DNA from: Chlorobiota bacterium
Lineage (GTDB): Bacteria > Bacteroidota > Ignavibacteria > OLB7
Length of the DNA: 64,000 nt
NCBI GenBank assembly: GCA_016710285.1
Contig: JADJXR010000001.1
Coordinates: forward strand, 4,288,954 to 4,352,953
Direction of reading: 5' to 3'
The translations under genes were made by a program, and so were the position numbers. Below, one piece after another: positions 53,664 through 64,000 of this stretch. Position 1 is the stretch's first letter, and every line of letters starts with the position of its first letter. The notes beneath the pieces were generated by a model that saw only the letters and a list, made by a program, of their open reading frames with translations, was not told where the DNA came from and did not search any database.

Positions 53664-55015
53664 GTCCCGCAATAATTCACCACCGGGAGCACCGGCAGCA
53701 TTGCCGAAAGCTGGGCATTCACCACCGCGCCGGCGGCGTAATTCCCGTTGAACTCACCCACCCGAACATCAACAATCTTCCCAGCAAGCGCGGGGTGGAA
53801 CGGCACGCCAACGCGGATGTAGTTGTCGGTGTAACCCTCAATCATTCCCTCCATCTGGCGCGACTCGAACAGCACCGGGCGGATCTCCCCTTCGTGGGTC
53901 GCAGCAAACTGACCCCGTTTTTTTTCGGAAAGGATGCGAAGCCTTCGGGTGCGGTCGCGGCGTTCCCCCACCGGGACCGCTCCGCCAAACTCCGCCGCCG
54001 GCGTGTTCTGCCGCTCGCTGTAGGTGAACACGTGAAGGTAGGCAATCGGAAGCTCGTTCAGGAAGGAGTAGGTTTCTTGGAAATGCTCCTCGGTCTCGCC
54101 GGGGAATCCCACAATTACATCAACGCCGATTGCAGCGTGGGGCATCAGCCGCAGGATGGTTTCAACGCGGTCGCGATAGACGCTGCTGCGGTAGCGGCGG
54201 CGCATCTTTCCCAAAATTTGATCCGATCCACTTTGCAGGGGGATATGAAAATGGGGGAGCATCCGGTCGCTGGCCGAAGCAAGCTCAATGATGGGATCGG
54301 TAAGAAGGTTTGGTTCGATGGAGGAAATTTTCAGCCGCTGCAACCGTGGCACCTCGTGAAGCCGCAGCAGCAAGTCCAGAAATGACTCCGCCCTCCCCTT
54401 CCCAAAATCCCCCACGTTCACCCCGGTGATAACGATTTCTTGATAGCCCGATTCCACCAGTTGGCACGCCTGGCGGAAGGCTTCCTGGATTGGTTGGCTG
54501 CGGCTTCCGCCACGTGCCAGCGGGATGGTGCAGAAGGCGCAGTTGTAATCGCATCCATCCTGCACCTTCAGGAATGCGCGGGTGCGGCTGTCCCCTTCGC
54601 CGGTGAATGCCGGGCCGAATCCGGTTGCCTCGGCAATTTCGCCAACGGCAATCCGGGGCGTTTCCTCTTTTTGGAAATCGCCGCAATGCTCAAAAATCTG
54701 GAACTTCTCTGCCGAGCCAAGAACCATGTCAACGCCATCCATCGAGGCAATTTCTTCCGGCTTCAGCTGGGCGTAGCATCCGGTGACGATCACGTAGGCA
54801 TCTGGGTTGGCGCGCAAGGCGCGGCGGACCACTTGGCGGCATTCGCGGTCCGCGTTTTCGGTGACGGTGCAGGAGTTGATGACCACAACGTCCCCCCCTT
54901 CCGACAACTCCACCACCCGAAACCCTTCACGGCGGAAGCGTTCGGCAATGGTGCTGCTTTCGGCATAATTCAGCTTGCACCCCAGCGTATGCAGCGCAAC
55001 GGTTTGCTTATTCAT
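53660..55015 (-). CDS. mtaB: tRNA t6A37 methylthiotransferase MtaB
   Basis: A 451-residue MiaB-family radical SAM enzyme that adds methylthio to t6A at position 37 of tRNAs. Seen: the N-terminal cluster cysteines in LGCKLNYAES, NSCTVTENAD and TGCYAQLKPEE, the radical SAM motif QDGCDYNCAFCTIPLARG (C-x3-C-x2-C), IPLQSGSDQILGKMRRRY, IGVDVIVGFPGETEE, and a C-terminal TRAM-like part. HTLGCKLNYAES favours MtaB over MiaB. The start at 55015 fits the family. It is free of frameshifts, unlike its neighbours. Confidence 0.93.
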   Translation of the reverse strand: MNKQTVALHTLGCKLNYAESSTIAERFRREGFRVVELSEGGDVVVINSCTVTENADRECRQVVRRALRANPDAYVIVTGCYAQLKPEEIASMDGVDMVLGSAEKFQIFEHCGDFQKEETPRIAVGEIAEATGFGPAFTGEGDSRTRAFLKVQDGCDYNCAFCTIPLARGGSRSQPIQEAFRQACQLVESGYQEIVITGVNVGDFGKGRAESFLDLLLRLHEVPRLQRLKISSIEPNLLTDPIIELASASDRMLPHFHIPLQSGSDQILGKMRRRYRSSVYRDRVETILRLMPHAAIGVDVIVGFPGETEEHFQETYSFLNELPIAYLHVFTYSERQNTPAAEFGGAVPVGERRDRTRRLRILSEKKRGQFAATHEGEIRPVLFESRQMEGMIEGYTDNYIRVGVPFHPALAGKIVDVRVGEFNGNYAAGAVVNAQLSAMLPVLPVVNYCGT

Positions 55016-55104
55016 GGGGCAAAGATAGGGGATCGCCAACGGTTAGGATGTAAGGTGATCCCCCTTGTTTCTTCAAAGGTTGTTATCGCTTTCACAGGTC
55101 AGGG

Positions 55105-57982
55105 TTATCCTTCCCCCTCCACTATTGCTATCTCTTCATCGGTTAAGCCATACAGCTCATAGACTAACCGGTCTATCTTCTTGTCAGTTTGCTCTATCTG
55201 GCGTTGAAGAAAGGATTTGTCTTGGGAGGTTTTGGCTCGTTGATAATCACTCTTAAGATCAAGAATTTTTCTCTACATACTGTGTGACACTCTTTTGTTC
55301 CGTATTTTTTGGCAACGGGATTTTCTTAGTTACAGGAGAATCGAAGTGCATTGTTCGTATCGCTTTAGAAAAATGAAACGATAAACATACCAAGAAATTA
55401 ATTTGCTATTAATTATTCCCAGTAGAAAATAATTACCGATTCCCCTTTTGGCCTTAATTGATTTACCGTGTCAAGGATTACAATGTTTTTTTGACTTGAT
55501 ATAGTAGCGATAATCTGAACACGGTCTATTGGATTCTGAATATGAGCAATAATATTTTGTACAATTACAGAATTATGATCTATAAAATTTTTATCATCAA
55601 CAAGAAATCTTTTATCTACCCAGCCCTTAATAAGCTCTGTCTCGATGCCATATCTATTTATTTGCTTCCCACCAATAACTTTATAATCACATTCCTGATT
55701 TATTATTTTTGACTGAAGCATTGCTCCTCTTTGATTTATAAATTCATCGTTAATATATTTATTTGATGAAATCATCTTTAAAGCAATTGATAATTCAGTT
55801 TGAGAAATTGAATTAAGAATGAAATCGAATTTCTCACACATTTTTTTATCTATGTTGCCTAATTCAATAATTTTTCCCCAGATCGTTTTCCAGAAATGTA
55901 CGTGTGTGATTGAGCATTTCGATTTAAATAGATTACCTGCTCTGTCTTAACTTCTTTCCAAACTTTTGACACATCAATCAGGGTTTCAAGGTATGGGAGA
56001 ATGACTTCTCTTGTTTTCTTCCAATTTGATGCATATGCAAGCGTTTTAGGAACAATAAAAGCACCAATAGAATTTTTCGATAGTAATTTTCGTAATTTCA
56101 TGACTATAAACAATGCAGCGGTATCATTATTACCTATTTGAAATTTTGCATCTAAGTATTGTCTTTCCAATGCGGTTAATTCTGCTCCATACGGTGGATT
56201 CCCAATAACCGCATCAAATCCTCCTTGTTTCATTATTTCTGGGAATTCATCCTCCCAATCAAATGCGTTAATGCGTTGGCGTTCGGCAAGGTTAAGATTT
56301 GCATTTGCCGGATTATCGTAAAATCGCTTCCAATCAGGCTGTTACCGCATTTAATGTTATTGCCCAAATCAGGCAGCACACGGTCGTGCATTAATTGTAG
56401 TTGCTTCCCTATTGTCTGTTCGTCTTCGCCTTCCAACATTTTCAATAACAAACTCAATTTCGTCACTTCCACTGCTTGGCGGTCAATATCAACGCCATAG
56501 ATATGAGTGAGGAGTATCCGCTTTTTCTCACTTGTAGTTAATCGCCAACTTACTCTATTCTTACTTTCGTCTGCTCTATCAGCGACAACTACCCGATAGA
56601 TTGGAGAATTCTTTTGTTGTGCCAATTTTTCTGGCTCGTGATTCTCATACCATTCTCGATACCATTGCAACAGGAATTCATACGCAACAAGCAAAAACGA
56701 TCCCGAGCCACACGCAGGGTCTAAAATTGAAATAGAATTTACCCCTTCCGGTATTGTATTTTTTGCGCGAGCGTCCGAGCGTCCGAGCGTCCGAGCGTCC
56801 GAGCGTCCGAGCGTCCGAGCGTCCGAGCGTTTATGATGTTCCCCACGGTGTTTTTGACAATGTACTCGGCGATATACTCTGGGGTGTAATACACACCTCC
56901 GGCCTTCCTGACCTCCGGTTTCTCCTCAATAGTAGCCTGATGCTTATCGTCAAGAAGGATCACTTTCCCCAAGAACTGCTCATAAACTTGACCAAGTATG
57001 CTGGCAGGGATCACTGAAAACTCATAGGGAGAATCGGGGTAATAGAGACGACGGAAAATTTCCTTCAGTACCTTGTCATCAATCTGGAGTTCGGGAGTTA
57101 GTTCGTCAGGCGATTCCGATTGCCCCTTCTCGCGCCGGAAATGGAACAATCCACTGTTGTAGCGGGCATCAGCTTGCTGAAAGAGCTGCATCAACCGTGG
57201 ATACACGTTTGCCCCGTTCTTTAATGCCTGTAGCCGCCCATATTCCTCAATGCCGCGATCTTCGCAAATGCGGAGAAAAATGATGCGGTCAATGGTGCGT
57301 TGCACTGCATCGTTCAACTCGGCTTGAGTAAGAAGGGCATTCCGTTTGGCAATATCCTCAGCATTTCGCGCCAGCCCTCAATCTCTTTCAGGAAGGCATC
57401 ATCAACCTGCTCAGTCCCCCGTTTGGTTTTTGATTTCTTTGCAAAGGCATCTAACGAACCACCCAACACTGCCGTGCGGCTGAAGATATTGGAGAACTCT
57501 TCCCACGTATCGGCAAGTTGCTCAAAGGTGAAATACTTGATACGAGCAACCGAAGCACGGTCCAACCGGTCAGGGCTGATGCGGCAGTCGTAGATGGCGA
57601 TTTCCTCAAAATCACTCAGAATGCTCAACGGGAGTTTTGCGCTCCAAGCATAACGGCGTAGTTGGTAGGCTGGCGCAATATCATCCTTGATGTTTACCGA
57701 AGGCTTTTTCGCTTCCAGAAAGAATTTCCGTTTGCCACCGATACGGAAGCAGTAATCGGGAGCCTTAGTGGCACCATCAACTTTAATCTGATCCTCGTGT
57801 ACCACATCGCGGTCGTTCTCTGATTCTCCTGCACGGTTGGCCATGTCCCATCCAAGTAGCTCAAAGAGGGGGTTGAGATAATCAATCCGAAGCTGGGTTT
57901 CGTTGAATCTTCCTTTGCGGTAGTTATCGCGATTGTGATTGAAACGTTCGACAAGGCTCAGGAGTTGGGAGGGTACAGGCAT
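55105..57982 (-). pseudogene. Type IIG-like restriction-modification enzyme (Eco57I class), frameshifted and with an 8-bp repeat
   Basis: About 960 residues in one gene read across frames. In order: an N-terminal nuclease-like part (FRIGGKRKFFLEAKKPSVNI, a PD-ExK-type motif), the helical part AVQRTIDRIIFLRICEDRG, GGVYYTPEYIAEYIV, methyltransferase motif I LDPACGSGSF, motif IV NPPYG, a target-recognition region, and the closing part VYELYGLTDEEIAIVEG. It would both methylate and cut DNA. Frame breaks lie near 57350, in the 8-bp repeat at 56769-56830, and near 56325, 55900, 55420, 55350 and 55265. The gene is AT-rich, a sign of transfer. Whether it is dead, phase-off or misread cannot be told. 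Confidence 0.8.
56769..56830 (-). repeat. 8-bp tandem repeat (GAGCGTCC)7 plus partial in the type IIG-like gene
   Basis: Seven exact octamers from 56769 to 56824 and six more bases. It lies just before methyltransferase motif I. With seven units the frame ends at a TAA soon after the array; with six or nine units it reads into KNTIPEGVNSISILDPACGS. Confidence 0.96.
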
Positions 57983-58161
57983 GGCAAATGGGAAGGTCTA
58001 ATGACTTGATGGACTTGGCAGCCAAAGATATTGGATTCACCCTTACCTGCTTCCTAATCTCATAGATAAAAGAGGATGATCTATCTGGTCATAGGACATT
58101 GGAACCATCTCGATACTGCAAAACAGGCATCACTTCCCTGTCTTTATACTCCCCTATTTCC

Positions 58162-58771
58162 TCACACTCCCCTCCTCCAAACTCCAGAACAGCAGTACCA
58201 TTCTTGCGGTTGCAGGCCGAAGGATTCGGCAAGGTGGAAGAATGCTTGCTCAAGCTGCAAGTACGTTCGGCGGGTTCCGATGGTGGCGGGGATTTTGGCA
58301 ATTGCACCGCAGCCAAGCATATGCTTCAGGATGTGGCGGTCAATCATGGCAAGGTCAGTGTGGCCGATATTCCGCAGCAGGTGCGAGGCTTCTTTCCATC
58401 CTAACCCGTTCACATTCTTCACCAGCCACTCCCGTTTTGCTTGGGTCGGTTCACTGCTTGCCAGCTGGTCGGTGATCTGCTGGCGGCGGGCGGCCACCGC
58501 CGCAATCGCTCCCTTTCTGGTTGTGGAAACGGATGTAGTGGCCGGGTCGCGAAGGATTGGCGTGGGTCAAGCTCGGTTTCGGGAAATCAAGCTCCATCAG
58601 CCGCGCCATTACCTTCTGGGCGTGCTCGGCTTTGGATTGGGGCGTAAGCAGGCAGAAGCAAAGCTCCATCAAATACTCGGTTTCGGGGACCTGTTGGAAC
58701 TGCTGCAATCGTTCGGCAATGGTGGCGGCGTGGCGGCGATAATGCTGGCGGTAGCGGTTGGGAAGATTCAT
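58162..58771 (-). pseudogene. N-glycosylase/DNA lyase (Ogg2-like), frameshifted
   Basis: Two frames join to one DNA repair glycosylase. The N-terminal part has ELCFCLLTPQSKAEHAQKVM; the C-terminal part has the helix-hairpin-helix GLGWKEASHLLRNIG with the catalytic Lys, and AMIDRHILKHMLG with the catalytic Asp. This order is typical of the archaeal/bacterial Ogg2-type 8-oxoguanine glycosylases. A one-base shift occurs near 58510, and the C-terminus may be shifted too. It could be intact if the break is a sequencing error. Confidence 0.75.
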
Positions 58772-58936
58772 CGGTGATTCATGATGATGAATAAATTCAG
58801 GATACTATGGCTGGGTTCTGGCAAGACGCACTTGGTTTCTCTATCTTGCGCCACCGTTTCCGACGGGTCCGCCTTGCTGACCAACTGCTAACTCTATCCA
58901 GCCGGCCACACCAGTGTGGCCAGGAGCAACATACCG

Positions 58937-61715
58937 ATGAGAACAAAAGTACTCCGTGCCGTCCTCTCTGCTGGGCTGCTGCTGTTTGCCGCCGCCACCG
59001 CCGTGCAATCGCAAATTGGCATCACCAACGGGATACCGTACAACAGCAGCATTCTTGACACCGCTGCCAGCCCCTATCTGCCACAGCTGCCGCAAGGTCC
59101 GGCGGGGCAGCATGGTTTTTTGAAGAATGATGGCAAGGGTGGGTTCGTCTTCGACGACGGCACGCCTGCGCGATTCTTCGGGGTGACAATGCAGCTTACC
59201 GCCTGCTTCCCCGACAGCGCCAACGCAATCGTGATGGCCGCGCGGTTGCGGAAACTTGGGGTGAACCTTGTGAAGTTTGAGTATTTCGACTTCTCCTACA
59301 ATTGGGCCGCAGTCTATTCCTTCCTTGACCCCGCCACGGGGTTCCGCAGCATCAACGAAGTGCAGATGCGGAAGCTGGATTGGTTTATCTACCAGCTGAA
59401 GCAGCGGGGAATCTATACCGCGCTAACGGTGCAAGCGGCCCGCGCACCACGCCGCGAAGATGGGCTTGGGTGGCTGGCCGATTCCGCGCTTTACTACGGC
59501 TTAGGGTTCAACTACCTCTATCCAGAAGCCAAAGCCACCCACAAACTGATTGCCCAGTTGTTGATGGAACGGGTGAACCCCTGGACGAACATCGCCTACA
59601 AGAACGACCCGGCAGTTGCCATGGTCGAGCTGTATAAACAAGGTGGGTTGATCCCGTACTGGAGGGCGAATTATATCACCCACAACCCCAACACGTACTC
59701 CTTCAGCTACCACCACAGCCGCCGGCTGGACACGTTGTTCGCGAACTATCTAAAAGCAAGATACGGATCCACCAACGTGCTGAACACCGCATGGGCAATG
59801 GCCGCGCCGCAAGGTGGCTTCCCAATCGCACGGAAGAATCCAGCTTTGAAGGGGACTTTGACCGCGTGTGGGACATCAACGCCTACAACGAGACGACGAT
59901 CAGCAAAATCTTGACCAGCGACAGCGTCCCCAACGGAAAATATGCCCTGACGCTGCGGGTAAGAAACAGCTCGGGAGGAATTTATACGGCCTACATGAGG
60001 CAGCTTGTGCAGGTTGGGTTCGACACATTGTACATGCTGACCTACAAAGCCAAAACCAGCAACCCGAACGGAACGGCGATGCTGATTGCCGGTTCGCAAT
60101 CAAGCGACGGTGCTGGCGTTGGGTTGGCTCGTCAGGCCACGATCAATCCATATTGGAAGGAAGACACCGTGTACTTCCTTTGCCCGATCCGAACCACCGC
60201 ACCGTCAGTGATAGGATTTTACTTTGGCGCGACCAACGACGATGTCAGTTTTGACGACATCAAGCTGCGCCCCGCAGTTACCCCCGGGTTGCTTCCTGGG
60301 GAGGCAATCGAGAACGCCACCATCACCCGGATACCCTGGAATAATGGTGCGAACTACATCCTGAACAGCAAACGAATCCAGGACCAATCGGCTTTCTATC
60401 TGGACCTGCAGAAAGAGTATTTCGAGGATGTGAAACGCTACCTTGCCGGAACCGTTGGCGTGCGCCAGCCGATCAGCGGAGCCAGCTACTTCTGGGCCAG
60501 CAACTTCATGGAAACGCCAGCCCAGCAGAATATGGACTTCGGTTTGTCGGAAGCGGGATGGGACTACAACGAGAATTTGGATGGAGAGAAATGGCGTATC
60601 CGAAACTACTCCTACTTGCACAACCTGGGATACGCCTACTCGCTGTACAATCTTACCATGAACGCATTGCAGAACCAGCCCTACATGGCACTGTTTTCCC
60701 ACCCGTTCCCCAACCGCTACCAAGCCGAGTCCATGCTCTATCTTCCCGCGTATTCTTCGCTGCAAGATTGGGACGGGGTGATGTGGGATATTTCGCCAAT
60801 GCCAGCAATCCGCTGCTCCGCGGAACACCATTGACAGCTTGGATTATTACTCCATCGTCAAAAACCCTGTGCTGAACGCGCTCCTTCCGGCTACGACATC
60901 GGTTACCCACAGGTTGCCGACGGCGAGCTGATAAGCGACACCCGCGAAATCAACTGGCGAACCGCCACCTACGACCTTAGCCTGAACGCCCCGCGGGTCC
61001 AAGGGGCAACCGGATATTTGGGCCGCTCGGAAAACATCATCCTGAAGAACTTGGAGATTGACCTGCACAGCGGTAACGAGACCAGCACCTTCCTGTGGGT
61101 CTCGAACGATACACTAGAATTGGGCAAGCTGGGATCTTCGCTCCTGGTGATTGCCAGCCGCACCGAACCAACCGGGATGGTCTGGCTTGACACCACCTAC
61201 GCTTCGCAGTGGGGCGCGGGGCCAATGGTGATTGATCCCGTCCGCGCAACACTCACCTTCAAGATGGACCCTTTCGTCACCAACTTCGCAATCGTCCCAC
61301 TGGATGCCGAAGGAATGCCAACTGGGAACGCCGATTCAAGCAACCTGCAGCGGCAAATTCTTCACGGTAACCATTGACCAACGCACCACAAAAGCAATGT
61401 GGTACGCCATCGAAACCGCCAACATAACAGCGGCACCTGGCGAAGAATACGCCGCTGGTTTGGCCATCACCGCATTCCCGAGCGTCACCGCCAGCCGGAC
61501 GTTTGTGGAGATTCGCACGCCTTCGGACGGCGGACGTTCGGGTGGAGCTGTTCAACAGCATGGGCCAGCGCGTGGCAACTCCATTCCAAGGGGAAGTGAA
61601 GGGCCGCGAATCGGTTCGCGTTGATTGCAGCACCCTTCCCGAAGGAAGCTACCGCCTGCGGCTCCGCACCGAACAAGGGGAAAGCGCAACAACCGGGCTG
61701 GTAATTGTACGATAG
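58937..61715 (+). pseudogene. Secreted glycoside-hydrolase-like protein with C-terminal sorting-like domain, frameshifted
   Basis: Read across frames, this is a protein of over 900 residues. A signal peptide (LSAGLLLFAAATAVQSQ) is followed by a domain that resembles clan A (GH5-like) glycoside hydrolases: FFGVTMQLTACFPDSANA, LRKLGVNLVKFEYFDF, NDPAVAMVELYKQGGLIPYW. A carbohydrate-binding-like middle follows (FEGDFDRVWDINAYNETTIS onward), and the C-terminus FNSMGQRVATPFQGEVKG to LPEGSYRLRLRTEQGE is a T9SS-type sorting domain. Frame changes are near 59820, 60785, 60830, 60888, 61365 and 61525. Substrate is unknown. It may be intact in the organism. Confidence 0.65.
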
Positions 61716-61739
61716 CACAACCAATGGCTGAACTGACCG

Positions 61740-62212
61740 ATGACTGAGACCTTCACGGCAACAATCCAATGGGAGCGGAACGGCGCAACGTTCGCCGACA
61801 ACCGCTACAGCCGCGTGCATGAATGGACGCTTGATGGAGGGGAGGTGGTTCCCGCCTCCGCCTCTCCATCATCGGTTCCCCCACCCTTCTCATCCCCGAA
61901 CGCCGTTGACCCCGAAGAAGCATTGGTGGCCGCAACCTCCAGCTGCCATATGCTCTGGTTCCTATGGCTGGCAGCACAGGAAGGGCTGATTGTGGAGAGC
62001 TACACAGTACGCGCACGGCATTCTGGAAGCGATGAAACCGGCACAATCCGATTCACCGCATTGCCCTGAGGATTTGCATCCAATTTCAGGGAACCCAGCC
62101 CACCCCACAGCAGCTTCAGGAACTTCACCATGCCGCCCACAAGGCTTGCTACATTGCCAACACGTTGCAATGCCCGGTTATCGTGGAGGATGCAGGGGAA
62201 CTGGGCGCGTAA
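61740..62212 (+). pseudogene. OsmC/Ohr-family peroxidase-like protein, frameshifted
   Basis: Across frames this makes a protein of about 157 residues. The conserved middle AVDPEEALVAATSSCHMLWF holds the first redox Cys; the C-terminal part ELHHAAHKACYIANTLQCPV holds the second. These are the two active cysteines of OsmC/Ohr thiol peroxidases, which reduce organic hydroperoxides. Shifts are needed near 62005 and 62070. Confidence 0.75.
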
Positions 62213-62295
62213 ACGCTGCGTGCGCTGGCTCGCTTCCCTGCGGGGACGTTCCACCATCCATCAACCACCAACCCACCAACGTTCAACCCAAAGAA

Positions 62296-63195
62296 ATGCT
62301 TGTGGCGGAACAACTCTTTCAGCAGCTCTTTTCAGCACCATTGCTGGCAACGTCGCCAGAAACGTTGCCACCGGCAGGGCGGCTTGGCCGTGCGATGCCG
62401 TGCATCATGGGGATTGTGAACGTCACGCCGGACAGTTTTTCGGATGGCGGGGCGTTCCTCCGTGCCGATGATGCCGTTGCGCACGGGCTGCGGCTGCTGC
62501 AGGAAGGGGCTGATATTCTGGACATTGGCGGCCAGTCAACGCGCCCCCCCGGGGCCGATTACGGAAGCGGAAGCCAAGCCGTCACCCGAAGAAGAATTGC
62601 GGCGGTGATGGTTCCGGTGATTGAGGGGATTCTGCGAAACCGCCCCGATGCCATTATCTCCATTGACACCATGAAGCCGGACGTTGCGGCGGCGGCGGTG
62701 GCGGCTGGCGCAGCAATCATCAACGATGTCAGCCGGCCAGCATGACCCGGAATTCCGTGGGGTGTTAGGCTGCGCGCCGGCGTTCCGACATCCTGATGCG
62801 GCCACAACCCCGACCACACGCCCCGCAGCCGAGCCCACTGCCACGACGTTGTTGCCGAAGTCCGCACGTGGCTGGCGGGGCGGATTGCGCTGGCGCGGGA
62901 AGCGGGGTGGCCAGACCGCCGATTGCGGAATCGGGTTCGCGAAAAAGGATTTGCGGAGAACTGCCAGCTGCTTGGGAGCATCGCCAGCTGCTGGCGTTGG
63001 GTTCCGTTGCTAGTGGGCGCGTCGCGGAAAGCGTTCATTGGCCGATTGCGCTGGGCGGGGTTCCGCTTCAATGCAGCGGTTGTTCAGGATCTAGCGCCCC
63101 CAGATTGCCCGTTGCCAACGGCGCGTCCATCATTCTGCGCCCACGACGTTCGCCCAGCCCGCGATTTTTCGCCGTACGTGCAGAGGGCCGGGTAG
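62296..63195 (+). pseudogene. folP: Dihydropteroate synthase, frameshifted
   Basis: FolP joins para-aminobenzoate to dihydropterin pyrophosphate in folate synthesis. Seen: MGIVNVTPDSFSDGG, ILDIGGQSTRPPGA and AIISIDTMKPDVAAAAVAAG before the first break near 62740; then, in other frames, GRIALARE, LVGASRKAFIGRL and AHDVRPARDF. The order and length (about 290 residues) are normal. At least three shifts are needed. folP is normally single-copy and usually essential, which makes sequencing error the more likely cause here. Confidence 0.85.
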
Positions 63196-64000
63196 GAAGG
63201 TTAGCCCCTTGCCTCTCCTTCTGCCGGAACGGCTGGGCCCAACAATTGGTAGCGCGGAGGGTTTTGGGGAGCAGGGATGCAGCTTTATCATTGCGAAATT
63301 TCCAGGAAAGTAATGGATACCGTTCCGTAACTTTGCGGCCTGAGAACCGCAGCCCTTTATCAACTCCTTTGGACTTCTTTCTATCATTGGCGGCATTGTT
63401 GGCTACATTCAGGGAGATACCCCGTGGTCGCGTTGCTGATTGAGGTATGCCGGCGGTTACTGCTGCTGATTAACGGCCTTGCCATTGCAGAAAGGCTCAC
63501 GCCGTGCCGCGATGCTGCTGCTCACTTTCGCTTGCGATTGGCGGCTACTTTGGGTTCGTTACTTCGCCGATGGCGCAGGGAGTTCCTATCCGGCTGGATT
63601 GTCGGCGGTGTTGGCGGCGCCATTTCACTGCTGGCAATCGGGATTGTGGCGGTGCAACCCACCGAACGGAAACGGATTTTCTAAAGCTGGCAGCGTGCAT
63701 CCACTCAATTTTGAGCAGCCCTCCCCAGACTGCTTGCCATCCGGTGGCAGGATGAAACAACGTCAACCATTTCCACAACCTTACTCCCGCCAGCATTGCC
63801 CTTGCACAAACTGCCGTTCCAACGCACACTTGGACGATTCAACGAACGGACGCAGCCTGCCACCCAATCCATGACCACCATCAGGAGCTGGTGCTGATTG
63901 GAAGCCGCCAGTTGCAAAGATCATTTTGGGAGGACGGGCATCAGTGGGGATTGTGCAACTGGGAAATGCTCCGAACCCTTGCCGACCAGAAGCTGCCGGT
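63196..64000 (+). other. Low-quality coding-like region at the window end
   Basis: Several short plus-strand frames with hydrophobic content, for example SGWIVGGVGGAISLLAIGIV near 63590-63650. They probably belong to one or two membrane or secreted proteins broken by frame shifts and cut by the window edge. A diadenylate cyclase often follows folP, but no clear motif of it could be found, so no name is given. Confidence 0.35.

Noticed and set aside
63424..63684. Diadenylate cyclase gene after folP
   Set aside because: Position and hydrophobic helices fit loosely, but no DGA or RHR motif could be found in any frame, so no name was given.

Overview
The window looks like a chromosomal segment of a Gram-negative bacterium of the Bacteroidota/Chlorobiota side of the tree, possibly Kapabacteria-like. 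The reasons are lipid A and heptose genes (lpxB, gmhA), several secreted proteins with C-terminal domains like type IX secretion (T9SS) sorting domains, YCF48-type propeller proteins, high-GC host genes with mixed Shine-Dalgarno use, and a futalosine-hydrolase-like gene. The taxon is inferred, not proven.

Layout. 1-9.9 kb: the ribosomal/RNA-polymerase block on the minus strand, in transcription order tRNA-Tyr, tRNA-Thr, tRNA-Gly, rpmG, a tandem array of tRNA-like half units with a normal tRNA-Trp inside it, secE, nusG, rplK, rplA, rplJ, rplL, rpoB, rpoC (cut by the window edge). 10-16.2 kb: lpxB, then a minus-strand unit of a Cys-rich secreted protein, a YCF48 propeller protein, an outer-membrane-like protein and an ECF-like sigma factor carrying an in-frame hexamer repeat. 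16.7-18.9 kb: a small orphan gene and an AT-richer EcoRV-like restriction-modification pair. 19-27 kb: purA, a STAS protein, secF, secD and divergent recQ. 27-35 kb: penicillin acylase family protein, a second Cys-rich/YCF48 pair, aroKB fusion and aroE. 35-38.7 kb: radical SAM protein, futalosine-hydrolase-like protein, an unknown gene. 38.7-42 kb: a third Cys-rich/YCF48 pair whose Cys-rich member carries a 16-bp repeat array that sets its reading frame. 42-49.6 kb: nfo, a membrane protein, gmhA, a PBP4-type peptidase, rho, hslU. 50-55 kb: OmpA-family protein, a membrane protein, an M28 peptidase, mtaB. 55-64 kb: a type IIG-like restriction-modification gene with an 8-bp repeat, an Ogg-type glycosylase, a secreted glycoside-hydrolase-like protein, an OsmC protein and folP, all interrupted by several frameshifts.

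Four themes stand out. (1) Fourteen 71/72-bp-period units around tRNA-Trp, where upstream copies keep only the 5' half of the tRNA and downstream copies keep only the 3' half. (2) Three independent two-gene cassettes of a Cys-rich secreted protein followed by a YCF48 propeller protein, which looks like a paired secreted or surface system of unknown function. (3) Tandem repeats of 6, 8 and 16 bp inside a sigma factor, a restriction-modification gene and a secreted protein; the last two are frame-changing and consistent with phase variation. (4) A family of short palindromic interspersed repeats in at least four intergenic sites.

Caution: from about 52.6 kb onward many genes need repeated one-base shifts to read through, while the first 52 kb is clean. 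This may be poor sequence quality near a contig end rather than real gene decay.
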